DNA of 64,000 bases from NCBI GenBank assembly GCA_018806915.1, contig JAGKQI010000052.1, positions 1,116,001-1,180,000 on the forward strand. Direction: 5' to 3'. The position numbers and the translations under genes were made by a program. Of this stretch, positions 52,235-61,743 are shown in pieces. Within the stretch, counting starts at the first letter, position 1. Every line of letters starts with the position of its first letter. The stretch comes from Phytophthora colocasiae. Lineage: Eukaryota > Oomycota > Peronosporomycetes > Peronosporales > Peronosporaceae. Below the pieces are notes generated by a model. The model was not told the DNA's origin, made no database searches, and saw nothing but the letters and a program-made list of their open reading frames with translations.

Positions 52235-52419
52235 TGATTCAAAATGAACTCAAGGAGGGAGTTGTTTGGGGTCGGGCGCAGAATACGAAGTGCTGCCCTC
52301 CCTGCAGTTCGGAGAGGATGGAGCTGCTGGGCTCCACAGTCTCTCCTACGTCTGCACTGGATTTACTAATTAAAGGTACTACCTGATTCCTATTCCTATT
52401 GGCTATCTAATCTGATACA
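52235..52419 (-). repeat. 5' LTR of the Gypsy element
   Basis: 185 bp, partner of 46193-46377, bordered outside by CATGG. Confidence 0.88.
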
Positions 52420-52443
52420 CATGGTTGGCGGAAATGGAAATTG

Positions 52444-52631
52444 TTTATTTTAATATGTTTTAGTGTGGGTGATTGCGTGGGAGTTATGTCAACGCAATCT
52501 ACAGCAGAGAGATTGGCCAAGTAGTTTAGGCTATCAACAATGAATTGACGCTCTCGTGCTGTATTCTCTGCTGTAGATTGCGTTGACATAACTCCCACGC
52601 AATCACCCACACTAAAACATATTAAAATAAA
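52444..52631. repeat. Perfect 67 bp inverted repeat with 54 bp loop
   Basis: 52444-52510 and 52565-52631 are exact reverse complements over 67 bp (TTTATTTTAATATG...ACAGCAGAGA). The loop is 54 bp. The outer flanks are also inverted copies of each other but diverged: both sides carry a CCGCCAACCATGTC start region of the SnoaL-like gene. The structure could form a long hairpin in DNA or RNA. Confidence 0.92.
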
Positions 52632-52645
52632 CCATGTTGAGAGAA

Positions 52646-52660
52646 CCTCATTTTTGTTTT
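52646..52660 (+). promoter_or_regulatory. Inr-like element of the SnoaL-like pseudogene
   Basis: CCTCATTTTTGTTTT resembles the oomycete initiator and lies 11 bp before the ATG at 52672. Confidence 0.5.
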
Positions 52661-52671
52661 CACCGCCAACC

Positions 52672-53046
52672 ATGTCCAAGACCATTCCCACTCAAGAATA
52701 CGAGCTCGTTGTTGCCGTTGTGCAAACCTATATCGATGGCTTGTAGATTGGCGACACCAAGACGCTCAGTCGAGCATTCCACAACGATGCCGTGATGTAC
52801 GGTTATTCAGGAAACTCGCTGCTGGGAGGGCCAATTGAGAACTTGTACGAATATGTGCGCCGTCATGGAGCCGCGACTCAAGTGAAGACCCACACGGACG
52901 TGCTGAGTATCACTCCAACGACAGCCGTGGTGCGCGTCGACATGGAGAACGACGCGGCTGGATTGAATTACACTGATTTCCATACACTTATCAAAGTGGA
53001 CGAGCGCTGGTGCATCATTGCTAAAACTTTCCACCAGTACGACTGA
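52672..53046 (+). pseudogene. SnoaL/NTF2-like (lumazine-binding-like) protein gene with a nonsense codon
   Basis: From ATG 52672 one frame runs 125 codons to TGA 53044-53046 except for a TAG at 52744-52746 (codon 25). The protein has YELVVAVVQTYIDG, LSRAFHNDAVMYGYSG, VRVDMENDAAGLNYTDFHTL and DERWCIIAKTFHQY, the pattern of the small alpha+beta cone-shaped SnoaL-like or Lumazine_bd_2 family. These are cytosolic enzymes or binding proteins of varied function. Reinitiation at ATG 52792 would lose the first helix. An inverted, truncated copy of its 5' end lies across the Gypsy insertion to the left. Function in oomycetes is not known to me. Confidence 0.75.
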
Positions 53047-53182
53047 AAACGCGGCAACGTCGTTTGGGAGAATAATCATTCATGACTTCTACCAAATTTC
53101 TAAAGGCGGGATATCGCACAAAATAAACCTCTACCAAATCGCGGAATGCGCCGTAATAACTACTGGTGCCATAGGGTCTTTA

Positions 53183-53630
53183 TTAAGCTATACTAGTAGA
53201 GCCGAGATCGTTCGGGAACATGTTCGGATTATAACCAGGAACGACCTTGGCGAGCGTTGACTGGCCCTGCTCAAAAATGTCGTCCACTTCCTTCCTAGAC
53301 AGCGCCATAACGGCATCAGCCATATCGTCGGACTTGGAGCTGAGAACCTTCTGCATAGCGCTGCCAGCGTTGGCCTGACTCAAGAGCCAAGAGAACATTC
53401 GGTGGTCGTCGTCTTCGTCTTCTTCCTCGTCGAGCTCATTCGGTTTGTAGATCCTCAAGCGGGCATTGAGTCCTCAGTATTCAGCTTGGCGAGAGCGAAA
53501 TCTGTAGCCGCTGTGACATCCACGGTACTCAAAGGTGTAGTCAACGAATCACAAATTCTACAACGAGGTACTAGTAATGCATTTGGAATTTTTGACCCCG
53601 ACAAATTTGGATTAATAATTTTGTATTGAC
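53183..53630 (-). pseudogene. RXLR-like effector relic
   Basis: The minus strand 53459-53183 encodes RIYKPNELDEEEDEDDDHRM, then SWLLSQANAGSAMQKVL and a helical C-terminus ending PNMFPNDLGSTSIA. Just upstream the frame gives NARLR, so an RXLR-like motif with A at the first arginine position precedes an acidic run. Upstream in another frame lies VTAATDFALAKLNTEDS, but no signal peptide or ATG was found before about 53630. A frame change at about 53480 separates the parts. I take it for a 5'-truncated effector relic; it could also be another acidic secreted protein. Confidence 0.45.
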
Positions 53631-54454
53631 ATCACAATCTTTTGCATCAACTTGCAACAACAAAAGCCGAAAGGCGACTTTGGGAAATCGTCTACTGCAT
53701 ATCAGGCTGCCAGAGAAACAACAAAATAACAAAATAAGGTCAATTTCTCATCATCTCTGATCATCCACATGTAGCTGCTCTCGTGACTGTCGGCCTAGAG
53801 CGTTTAGGCATACAATGCTCGAAAATTAAAAAAAAATCGTGGTAAAAACGAACTTCACCGAGACGAATCTGTAGTGACAGCAAAAATTTCGTGGAGGCCT
53901 GCCCAGTTTTATTAGTCGGATCTAGTTCCCATTCCTAATTCTGCAAGCAGGAAGCGTAAAAGTTTTACAAAGACCATTTAATGGTCCTTCAGGTCTTTCT
54001 CATCGTAGGGCAAGCAAGCTTGAGAGGCTGCTTAGGAACGATATCCAGTCGGGTTTGGACATCAAAACAATTATTCAATCTCTCACAAGTTCAGAACGCC
54101 GTGAATTTCCGTTAAATTTACTCTTTAGACGTGTAGTTCACTTAAAATATTTGCGATTGAGAACCGGGAACAAATCTGCACATCTGACTTGTAACACAAC
54201 AACACCTTAACAAAACTATTTTTCAATCCGGTGTCTGTAATGAACAAGTGTAGAATCACTAACTTTTTTTACTAAGTTTTTCTTCCTTAACATCTTCACC
54301 AACTAACGAGTGAAGCCAAATTGTGCTAGCAACTAAACCTGATCAAACACGAAACTTATATGAAACCGAGCAATAGGTGGTTGATGCGTATTATTCGTAT
54401 ATGAAGGATTCTATCGTTGGACTAGAATCATTCACCTAGTGGCAAAAACTGCAT
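53631..54454. other. Unassigned spacer
   Basis: AT-rich, no gene, repeat or RNA recognised. Confidence 0.4.
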
Positions 54455-54963
54455 TCATTCCACCGATTCAATAGGCGTCCAGATGGCACCGACCGAGTCC
54501 AATTCGTCGCCGGAGGTGCCTTTGAATCCACCAAGTTGGTAACCCTCAGGAGCGGTTTCCTTTCCGATATAGTCTGGGTTCTCTATGTCTTCGGATCCAT
54601 CATCGATGTATTTTCCTCTGTTTGTCGTGAATCCAATCTACATGACGCGAGTCTTTTGGTAGTACTTGCCCCAGTTGACCTCCATCCTCTAACATGTGAG
54701 TCTTCTTGATTCCATCTTTGCCGCCGTGGTAAAAGGTGCTGGGAGTACCATCCCGGGAAACCACATCGAGGGAGATGGCATCGACGCGTCTGTCTGTATG
54801 GACGCTGATCGACTTGACCTTCAGTCCGGGTGAAGTCTGAGTAGGGTTTACCATGACTTCGTCCACCGAAAATCTTGCCTTGCACGACGTCACGTGTCGA
54901 TTCAGCAGCGACGCCGGTCACCATGATAGCCACCGTAGCCAGGATTTGAATGGATAACTGCAT
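54455..54963 (-). pseudogene. Secreted jacalin-like lectin, frameshifted copy
   Basis: ATG 54963 opens a signal peptide (MQLSIQILATVAIMVTGVAA) followed by VVQGKIFGG and HGKPYSDF as in the intact paralogue at 60935-61468. The frame shifts near 54850; the second frame continues with VKSISVHTDRRVDAISLDVV and DGTPSTFYHGGKDG, and a third supplies the end (GGFKGTSGDELDSVGAIWTP) to a TGA at 54455-54457. Other small deletions occur, for example where the paralogue has AAGEYITGIEVHWG. It is non-functional. Confidence 0.8.
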
Positions 54964-54988
54964 GGTTGGAGTTGTTGCTTGGAGGAGG

Positions 54989-55005
54989 AAAATCAGTTAA
55001 TGAGC
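54989..55005 (-). promoter_or_regulatory. Inr-type element of the lectin pseudogene
   Basis: The minus strand reads GCTCATTAACTGATTTT, a strong oomycete initiator match 26 bp before the former ATG. It is homologous to the element at 61485-61500. Confidence 0.65.
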
Positions 55006-55859
55006 TGAAGGTTTCTCATGGTCTGGGCACGGTACATGTTCTTCGCGTGTCTGGCGAGTAGTGTAAGTAGTGTAGAAAGAAGAGATGTTTGTTGTGCTCA
55101 GTGAAAGGCGAAGTGAGCTTTATTAGAGAGAGAGTTCCTTGGTTGGAGAAGGAGAAGCAGGCTTAATGTATGGCTTCTTCTATAGTAATACTCTAATCTA
55201 GTATAACAGCATTCACAGGTTTGTAAATGACTGGATATCAACTCAGGGGGTACGCTGTACCAGATAAAATGGCATCTTCAACACCGTGGAAGAACGACAC
55301 ACACACGAACTAACGTTTTTACCCCCATCCAATGCTCTGCTCATCTGTACCTGGGGGATTCTCGTATAGGATAGACTGAACAGTCTTTCGGCTCGAATTA
55401 TCAATGCCCCACTGGCAGATTGTTATGATTCATACATCACTAAGTGAGCCCCAATGGTCTTGATGCTTGTGCGGTTGGTTTTCAAAATTTAGTTTCTAGC
55501 CTGTAGTATCCAACTTATTTGAACAACCTATTTGAACACTAGTATCATTTAACACGGCCGTGTTCACACGGTTGTTGGTAGCCCATCAATAGACGGACAA
55601 AAATCAATTTACTAAAGTTTTGAGCAACCGTATTGATCTTCTTGGCTGGTGCGTGTAGATAAAGTCCGGTCATGATTATTCATTTAAATGTTTATCGCAA
55701 TTAGAGCCGATCCGTTAATCTCTAGGTTTTGTAACGTTTATACAAATACTTATTTTCGCCTGAAGTAGATATAGAGAGAGAATAGCAACATGACATCGAG
55801 AGTCACGTTGTAGTGTGGGGATAGAAAAAGAAATAATTTAATTAACTAGATAACTCTTT
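55006..55859. other. Unassigned spacer
   Basis: Short GAGAGA and ACACAC runs only. No gene or repeat family recognised. Confidence 0.4.
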
Positions 55860-56215
55860 GGACTAACTTGCAATTAATTCAATAGCAGTAAGTAGATTAG
55901 ACTGTTCTACCTTGACTGATCAAATTTGGGGCATTCGTTCCGAATGGAGATCAATCGGCAGTTCAAAACCTAACTGTTAGATCAGTAGCGTGATTATATA
56001 TCTTGTGATTTTGGGAAGAGCAGCAACCTCCAAGTCAAATTCGTCACGAAAACGCCTGCCCAGTGTTTCCACACCTGGTGCCTCGGCCGTAACGATGGGC
56101 ACGCGAAAAAGCAATGTTCCACTGTCTCAATCTCTTGACATATTGGCCGAACACACTGCTGAATTGTGGGGTTGAGCGACGTTAGGAAGAGCAATCACGA
56201 ACCCACTGTTTTCCA
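55860..56215 (-). mobile_element. LINE 3' fragment
   Basis: The minus strand has CVRPICQEIETVEHCFFACP and NLTWRLLLFPKSQDI, the same zf-RVT region as at 8365. The following non-coding tail (55860-55995) matches 16690-16850. About 220 bp present at 16850-17070 are missing here near 55996. Confidence 0.7.
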
Positions 56216-56219
56216 ATCT

Positions 56220-56385
56220 AGATAATAAGAAGTAATCCAAAAATTCAATATCCCACCCAAACACATTCAAAATTGGCCCCCTGCTAGCCAATGTATCACA
56301 AAAGCTACGCAGGTGTCAGTTGTTTGAGTCCCACCGGTAGTAGCAGCCAGGAAATAACTAGTTAATCATCTTCAGTTTTTAAACA
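56220..56385 (+). mobile_element. Degenerate, rearranged SINE
   Basis: Pieces of the SINE occur out of order: AAAATTCAATATCCCA, then AAAGCTACGCAGGTG and TTTGAGTCCC (B-box-like), then AGTAGCAGCCAGGAAATAAC and TAGTTAATCATCTTC. This suggests a dimer or rearranged copy. Confidence 0.55.
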
Positions 56386-56496
56386 CACAATCTGGCTTGA
56401 CTGGGGGATAGCAAGAATAAAAAGTGAAAAAAAAAATTCTGTTGGTGCGTAAAACAACAATTAAAAACGCCATCCAAACTCCGCTACATCCACGCG

Positions 56497-57741
56497 CTAA
56501 GCAGCTTCTGCTTCCAGTTCTCCACGACACAATGGACAGCTCGTAAGGTTTCCGTATCGGGTGCACCACCTAGACCACTCGTGGATACACTTGCAGTGGA
56601 AGCTGTGACCACACGTCGTAGTAATAGCGAAACCTTTAGAAGATCCGAGCCCAGACCAACAGATCGGACACGGCTCAGCGTTGTTCATGCTTGCTCGTGG
56701 TGACAGAGCTACCATCACAGATTCGTCCAGCGGTTTAACCACGATCAGAAGACTCTCCCATCTTACAGATCCATGAAACTTGTCAGCATCAAAGAGATGG
56801 CACTTCTCCCCGCGTGCTTCTTTCCAGCGTGAAATAACCGAAACATCGTCACCCGCTTGGACGCCATCGAATTTCCAGGCGCAGTCGTAAAACCCACAAG
56901 AACGAGGTGTCACTTTTGACTGACACATTGGGCACTTAGTATCGTCGTCTCGAATGAGATTAAACTCCTGGAAACCCCTGGGGTAAATAATTTGCTGCTG
57001 AAATGCAGTACACCGTGGGTTTTTGCACTCGCCTTCGATATTTAACCCTTTCGTTACGCGACGCCATTCAGGAGCTCTTGGAGAGAATTCAATCTCTTGT
57101 AGTAGCGAGAGATCCGCTACGTCAGCGAAAAGTCGAGAAGTTCCACCTCCCCTCATCATCCGGACCAAATACAGTTGACTCATACTTGTTACTCCGTAGG
57201 TCGAAAGCGCAAGATGGTCTTTAAGCTCTTTCCCAGCGTAGATCAACCGTTGGAAGGCACAGGTAACCTTCAACTGGCTCTGAATTTGGGATTTCACGTA
57301 GCTTACGGTGTCAGAAGTCAGACAGTGAACCAGAATATTCTTGTTCGTCAACGTCTTGATGAAAATCGAGATGCTCGTCCTTGGTACTTTCTTAGGGTAA
57401 ACACGCATGACTGCAACAAACCGTGGGACGAGATCCAGTTCGGGTATGAGTGGATCAAGACGACGATCTCGACTCACTCGAGTTCCGTAGAGCAGGAAGC
57501 TCTCGACTTCTCGGAAACTGCGGTCGGAATGGAACGTGGAGTTGATCTTGTCATTGAGAATCGGGAACAGATCTTTAACACGAGTGCCTTGTAGTGGCAA
57601 ATCTGACATTTGTAATTCGACGACTCCCTTTACTCCACGGGTGTGGGCATCTCTCCATAGGATGGACAGCAGTGGCTTCTTTAGGGGAACTTGAAAATGC
57701 GTGTGAGCATCTTGTCCATGACGTTTTGAAAAACCCAGCAT
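56497..57741 (-). CDS. UBL-RING protein (ubiquitin-like domain plus RING-H2 finger), 414 aa, intact
   Basis: The first ATG is at 57741, just below a good initiator; the frame also opens upstream at a TTG that should lie at the transcript start. Residues ~20-110 form an unknown conserved N-terminal domain (LSILWRDAHTRGVKGVVEL...LLYGTRVSRDRRLDPLIPEL). Residues ~122-200 are a ubiquitin-like fold (ISIFIKTLTNKNILVHCLTS, AFQRLIYAGKELKDHLALST) ending LVRMMRGGG, where ubiquitin ends LRLRGG. Next comes a cysteine-rich module (GLNIEGECKNPRC, TKCPMCQSKVTPRSCGFYDC). Last is RING-H2 with CPICW, CGHSFHCKC and CPLC. A RING with E2-binding potential makes a ubiquitin E3 ligase the likely role. No signal peptide or membrane segment. 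Four or more damaged copies lie nearby. Confidence 0.82.
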   Translation of the reverse strand: MLGFSKRHGQDAHTHFQVPLKKPLLSILWRDAHTRGVKGVVELQMSDLPLQGTRVKDLFPILNDKINSTFHSDRSFREVESFLLYGTRVSRDRRLDPLIPELDLVPRFVAVMRVYPKKVPRTSISIFIKTLTNKNILVHCLTSDTVSYVKSQIQSQLKVTCAFQRLIYAGKELKDHLALSTYGVTSMSQLYLVRMMRGGGTSRLFADVADLSLLQEIEFSPRAPEWRRVTKGLNIEGECKNPRCTAFQQQIIYPRGFQEFNLIRDDDTKCPMCQSKVTPRSCGFYDCAWKFDGVQAGDDVSVISRWKEARGEKCHLFDADKFHGSVRWESLLIVVKPLDESVMVALSPRASMNNAEPCPICWSGLGSSKGFAITTTCGHSFHCKCIHEWSRWCTRYGNLTSCPLCRGELEAEAA

Positions 57742-57768
57742 TGGGGAACTTCTCGTTGTCTCAGCCCG

Positions 57769-57785
57769 CAAATTCGAGAATGAAC
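57769..57785 (-). promoter_or_regulatory. Inr-type element of the UBL-RING gene
   Basis: The minus strand reads GTTCATTCTCGAATTTG, close to the initiator consensus, 28 bp upstream of ATG 57741. The same GAATTT-containing sequence precedes the copy at 59431. Confidence 0.65.
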
Positions 57786-57910
57786 GCTTTCTCGACGAGA
57801 GTCTTGAAGCTTTGATCTACCGTTAGTTTCCATCTTTTCCAGGATTCTTACTATGGTTAGGTAACAGCTTGAATATCTAGGTCAACTTAGTTTTCACTTT
57901 TCAGAATCTA

Positions 57911-58797
57911 TTCAGTCATGCGTGCTTACCCGAAGACAAATCCAAGAACTCGTATATCAGTTTCGATTAAGACGCTCACGAACACGAATCTAGTGCTTCA
58001 CTGTAAGTCCTCCCTCCGATACTGTGGGAAAGCTGAAAACCAAAATTGAGAAGAAGCTCAAGATTTCACAGCAATCGCAACGGTTGGTTTACGCTGGTAA
58101 GCAACTTGAAGATCACCTCACGCTGTCCACTTACGGAGTTACGGATATGAGCCAGATTTATTTGGCCCGGAAGATGAACGGAGGTGGGACTTCACGAATT
58201 TTTGCTGATGTTTCCGATAATTCACTACTGAAAGTGCGCAACTTCTCTGAAGAAGCTCCCGTGTGGCGTACTGCTCATCAAGGTCTTAACATCGAAGGCA
58301 GGTGCGAAAATCCTCTTTGCGTTGCGTTTCAACACAAGATCATTTGCCCTAGGGGTTTCCACGAGTTTAATCTCATGCGAGATGAAGACACCAAATGTCC
58401 AATGTGCCAGTCAAAGGTAATTCCTCGTACCTGCGGATTTTACGAGTGTGCCTGGAAATTCGACGGCGTTCAAGCGGAGAATGGTTTTTCGATCATCTTT
58501 CAGTGGATGGATGCACGTGGTAACAAGTGCCACCGCTTTGATGCTGACAAACATCGAAGTTCCGTGAAGTGGGAGAGTCTTTTGATTGTGGTGAAAAGGT
58601 TAGACGAATCCGCGGCAGTCTCAGATCCATGTGCGATCTGTTGGACTGGATTGGGCTCGTCCGACGGTGGTTTCGACACTTTTGCGTGTGACCACAGCTT
58701 CCATCGCACCTGCATTACAGAGTGGTTTGGAACGTGCACCCAATCTGGAAACCTCGCGAGCTGTCCGATATGTCGCGGAGAACTAGGAAATGAATGA
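57911..58797 (+). pseudogene. UBL-RING paralogue lacking its N-terminal domain, frameshifted
   Basis: Homology to the intact gene starts abruptly at CAGTCATGCG (57911), corresponding to the end of the conserved N-terminal domain, and goes through the UBL (ISVSIKTLTNTNLVLHC). An extra base near 58010 shifts frame; the second frame then holds the rest without a break: QRLVYAGKQLEDHLTLSTYG, LARKMNGGGTSR, the Cys module CPMCQSKVIPRTCGFYEC and RING CAICW...CDHSFHRTC...CPICRGEL, ending at 58797. The missing N-terminal part is found, in the other orientation, at 59090-59431. Confidence 0.78.
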
Positions 58798-59089
58798 TCT
58801 TGTATAACGTGTGGTGGGTGGTGAAGGTTGCGTGATTCATTTTTGGGAATAGTGTCAAATTTTGGTTTTCAATTGGTTTTTGTTAACAGAATGAGAAATA
58901 TCTATGCGGACTTGATCGTCCTAGTCGACTGAGACTCGTAATCAGGAGTAGTGTTTTCGGATGCAATAAAGTCGTGGATGGAAGTGTTGGCAGCTTCCCA
59001 TCACAACTTTATTTTGCAAGTGTTCAACACCATACCTATGCGCCATCGTGCTCTTAGTAGCAGCTTCCATCTAGCAGTCTACAGGATTA

Positions 59090-59431
59090 GCGCGCCAACA
59101 CCAGAAAGTAAAATTCTACTGCAGGGACAACGAACCGTGGAGCAAGACCCAATTCGGGTATAAGTGAATCAAGTCGACGTTCCGGACTCACACGAGTCCC
59201 ATAAAGTAGAAACCGCTCAACACTACGAAGATGGCGATCTCCCTGGTACTTGTCGTTGATCTTTTTGTTGAGAACTGGAAACAAATCTTTCACCGAAATG
59301 CTTTTTAGTAGCCAATTCGACACGTGCAGCCCGATGACACCCTTGACCCCACCGGTATGAGCATCTTTCCATAAAATTGAGAGTGTCGATTTCACCTTTG
59401 GTAATGTTTTTAGGCATGAGTATTTTCTCAT
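59090..59431 (-). pseudogene. UBL-RING paralogue, N-terminal domain only
   Basis: ATG 59431 opens the conserved N-terminal domain: LSILWKDAHTGGVKGVIGLH, SISVKDLFPVLNKKINDKYQ, ERFLLYGTRVSPERRLDSLI, LAPRFVV. Homology ends at about 59105, at the same point where the copy at 57911 begins, and the frame runs on into unrelated sequence to 59090. An initiator-like element precedes it. Confidence 0.75.
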
Positions 59432-59487
59432 TGAAGAGTTTTTTGTCGGTCCGATAAGCGCGGCATGACGATTCTGGCCTTTGAAGG

Positions 59488-59503
59488 AAATTCGAGAATG
59501 GGA
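59488..59503 (-). promoter_or_regulatory. Inr-like element upstream of the N-terminal fragment
   Basis: The minus strand reads TCCCATTCTCGAATTT, aligned with the initiator at 57769-57785. It marks the original promoter of the disrupted copy. Confidence 0.55.
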
Positions 59504-59654
59504 AAGGGTTTACGGGCGAATGAGGGATTGACGATACTTCATAGAAATGTCCTCGTAACTACTTACGAGAATTTACCAACGGTTTGAAGTGTATTCTGGC
59601 TATAAGAAAAATAGACTTGTGCTTTAACTTTCGTTACCTGCATGATCATCGCGA

Positions 59655-60841
59655 CTAAGCCAGTTCAGTTCCCAGTTCTTCACGGCATATTGAACAGCTC
59701 ACGAGGTTTCCAAATTGGGCACAAGTTTCAGCCCATTTGTCAATACAAGAGCGATGGAAGCTGTGCCCACAACTGGAAGCTCCGAAACCACCGTCGGGCG
59801 ACCCTAGGCCAGCCCAACAGGTCGCACACGGAGCCACAGATTCGTCTAACCTTTTCACCACAATCAAAAGACTCCCATTTCACGGAGTCCCGATAATCAA
59901 CAGGATTAAAGCGATGGTACTTGTGTCCGCGTGCATCCATCCACTGAGAGATGATCGAAAAACCATTCTCCACTTGGATGCCGTCAAATTTCCAAGCACA
60001 ATTGTAAAATCCACACGATAGTGGAGTCACCTTTGACTGGCACGTCGGACATTGGGTGTCTTTCTCTCTTAATAAGATATAATATGAGGTTAAACTCCTG
60101 GAAGCCCCAAGGATAAATGATGTTTTGTCGAAACGCAGCACATTGAGGGTTTTCACACTTGCCTTCGATGTTGAGACCATGGCATGCACGAGCTTTAACA
60201 CAGGACAAAATATCCCTGACATCAGCTAAAACCTCTGTTTGCTTCATCATCTGCACCAAATAAATCTTGCTCATATCCGTAATCTCATAAGCAGAAAGTG
60301 CAAGATGGTCTTCAAGTTCCTTGTCTGCGTGAATCAACCTCTGAGACTCTTGCGAAATCTTCAGCTTCTTCTCAATTGTGGCTTTTACGCTTTCCACCGT
60401 ATCGGAGGATTCACAGTGAAGCACAAGATTTTCATTCGTCTGCGTTTTAATCGAAACAGAGATACTTCTTCTCGACATTTCCTTGGAGTAGAAGTGCATC
60501 TCGGCAATGAACCGTGGAACGACAGCCAATTCAGGTATGAATTCATCAAGCCGACGATCACTGCTTACACGAATCCCATAGAGTAGAAATCTCTCGACTT
60601 CTCGATAACCCCCACTGGTCTGGTACTTATCGTTGATCCTTTTGTTGAGAACAGGGAACAGATGTCTAACCTGAGCTCTTCGTAGTAGCAACCTCGACAC
60701 GTTTAACTCGACGACACCCTTAACTCCACCGATATATGCATCTTTCCACATTATTGAAAGCGTAAACTTCGCCTTCAATGGTGTTTTTACCGTTGTGGAG
60801 CGCTTTAGTCTGTCATTGTGTCGAACTGGCAAACGTGACAT
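59655..60841 (-). pseudogene. UBL-RING paralogue, full length but with two frameshifts
   Basis: From ATG 60841 the N-terminal domain (LSIMWKDAYIGGVKGVVELN), the UBL (ISVSIKTQTNENLVLHCESS, QRLIHADKELEDHLALSAYE) and the start of the Cys module (GLNIEGKCENPQC) are in one frame. About 11 extra bases near 60075 shift it to the frame with CPTCQSKVTPLSCGFYNC. Two bases missing near 59875 shift it again to the RING (CATCWAGLG, CGHSFHRSC, CSICREEL), ending at 59655. The UBL no longer ends in GG: the MMRGGG segment is replaced by MMKQTE. Otherwise all modules are recognisable. Confidence 0.8.
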
Positions 60842-60934
60842 GGTAATTTTGAAAATGGCATCAGGGATACCGTAACTTGAAGTTGAAAGGTTGTTAAAAG
60901 AGTTAAGCAGCAAGCTACCTAATGGGAAAGGCTT

Positions 60935-61468
60935 TTACACTACCGGCTCAATGCTCGTCCAGATGGCACCAACCGAGTCCAATTCGTTACCGGCGAATCC
61001 CATGAAGCCACCCAGCTGGTAACCTTCAGGAGCGGTGTCCGTATCCATTTTATCCGTGTTTTCCTGAGGAGTTCCCCCAGAGATAACGTTACCGGCGTTC
61101 GTGGTGAACTCGAGGTACATGACGCGAGTCTTGCGGTAGTATTTGCCCCAGTGGACTTCGATACCCGTGATGTACTCTCCAGCTGCTAGGTTACGGGTGT
61201 CCTTATCGCCTCCATTGCCACCGTGATAGAGGGTACTCGGGTTTCCTTCCGGTGAAACTACATCGAGGGCGACAGCGTCCACACGATCAGCAGAGCGGAT
61301 AGTGATAGCCTTGACCGATTGTCCAGCCGAAACAAGGTCGATGTCCGAGTACTTGTCACCGTGGGGTCCACCGAAAATCTCGCCTAGTAGGACACCTTTT
61401 TCCAATTCAGCAGCAACACCCGAAGCCACGACAGCTACTACAGCCAGAACTTGAGAGAAGAAACGCAT
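60935..61468 (-). CDS. Secreted jacalin-like lectin, 177 aa, intact
   Basis: ATG 61468 opens a signal peptide (MRFFSQVLAVVAVVASGVAA). The mature part has GEIFGGPHGDKYSDIDLV, VKAITIRSADRVDAVALDVV, LYHGGNGGDKDTRNLAAGEY and IEVHWGKYYRKTRVMYLEF, then GFMGFAGNELDSVGAIW. That is a single jacalin-like beta-prism domain: a GGxxG-type start, the 'I..I.....~.I....GG..G....L..GEYI..' middle and a G..L..IG.~~ end. Such lectins bind mannose- or galactose-type glycans; secreted oomycete members may act at cell walls. No catalytic domain is attached. A frameshifted paralogue lies at 54455-54963, and an initiator lies 17 bp upstream. Confidence 0.85.
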   Translation of the reverse strand: MRFFSQVLAVVAVVASGVAAELEKGVLLGEIFGGPHGDKYSDIDLVSAGQSVKAITIRSADRVDAVALDVVSPEGNPSTLYHGGNGGDKDTRNLAAGEYITGIEVHWGKYYRKTRVMYLEFTTNAGNVISGGTPQENTDKMDTDTAPEGYQLGGFMGFAGNELDSVGAIWTSIEPVV

Positions 61469-61484
61469 TGTTGGAGTTGGTGGA

Positions 61485-61500
61485 GAAATAGATTATGAGC
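61485..61500 (-). promoter_or_regulatory. Inr-type element of the lectin gene
   Basis: The minus strand reads GCTCATAATCTATTTC, a fair initiator match in the expected place and homologous to 54989-55005. Confidence 0.6.
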
Positions 61501-61743
61501 TGAAGGTTTCTCCTAGTCCTGGACGGGGAAGGTGGAAACGTGCATACTTTTGCCGGTCGGGTTTGTTTGCAGCCCAGATGCTCCGTATCTTTAGGATCAC
61601 GTTCAGGATCGACAAAACTGTCTTTCAGAAAGAGTGATCTGTAGATCACTTTGTTGTTTATTCTACGTACCAGATCATGGTGAGTTTCCAGTTAAAGTTA
61701 GGTCGACACCTACATGTACACATGAGAGATTGAGGTACAGTTA

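Larger units (their letters stand above)
46193..52419 (-). mobile_element. Ty3/Gypsy chromodomain retrotransposon with perfect TSD
   Basis: Identical-length 185 bp LTRs (46193-46377 and 52235-52419; TGTATCAG...TTTGAATCA on the minus strand) are flanked by the perfect 5 bp repeat CATGG (46188-46192 and 52420-52424). Internal order is gag, protease, RT, RNase H, integrase, chromodomain. A purine tract (AGAGGGAGGGTGAG on the minus strand, 46378-46391) precedes the 3' LTR and TGGTAGCACTTG follows the 5' LTR by one base as a probable primer site. The RT core is partly deleted, so the element is defective. A plus-strand ORF occupies 46.4-47.5 kb. Confidence 0.92.
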
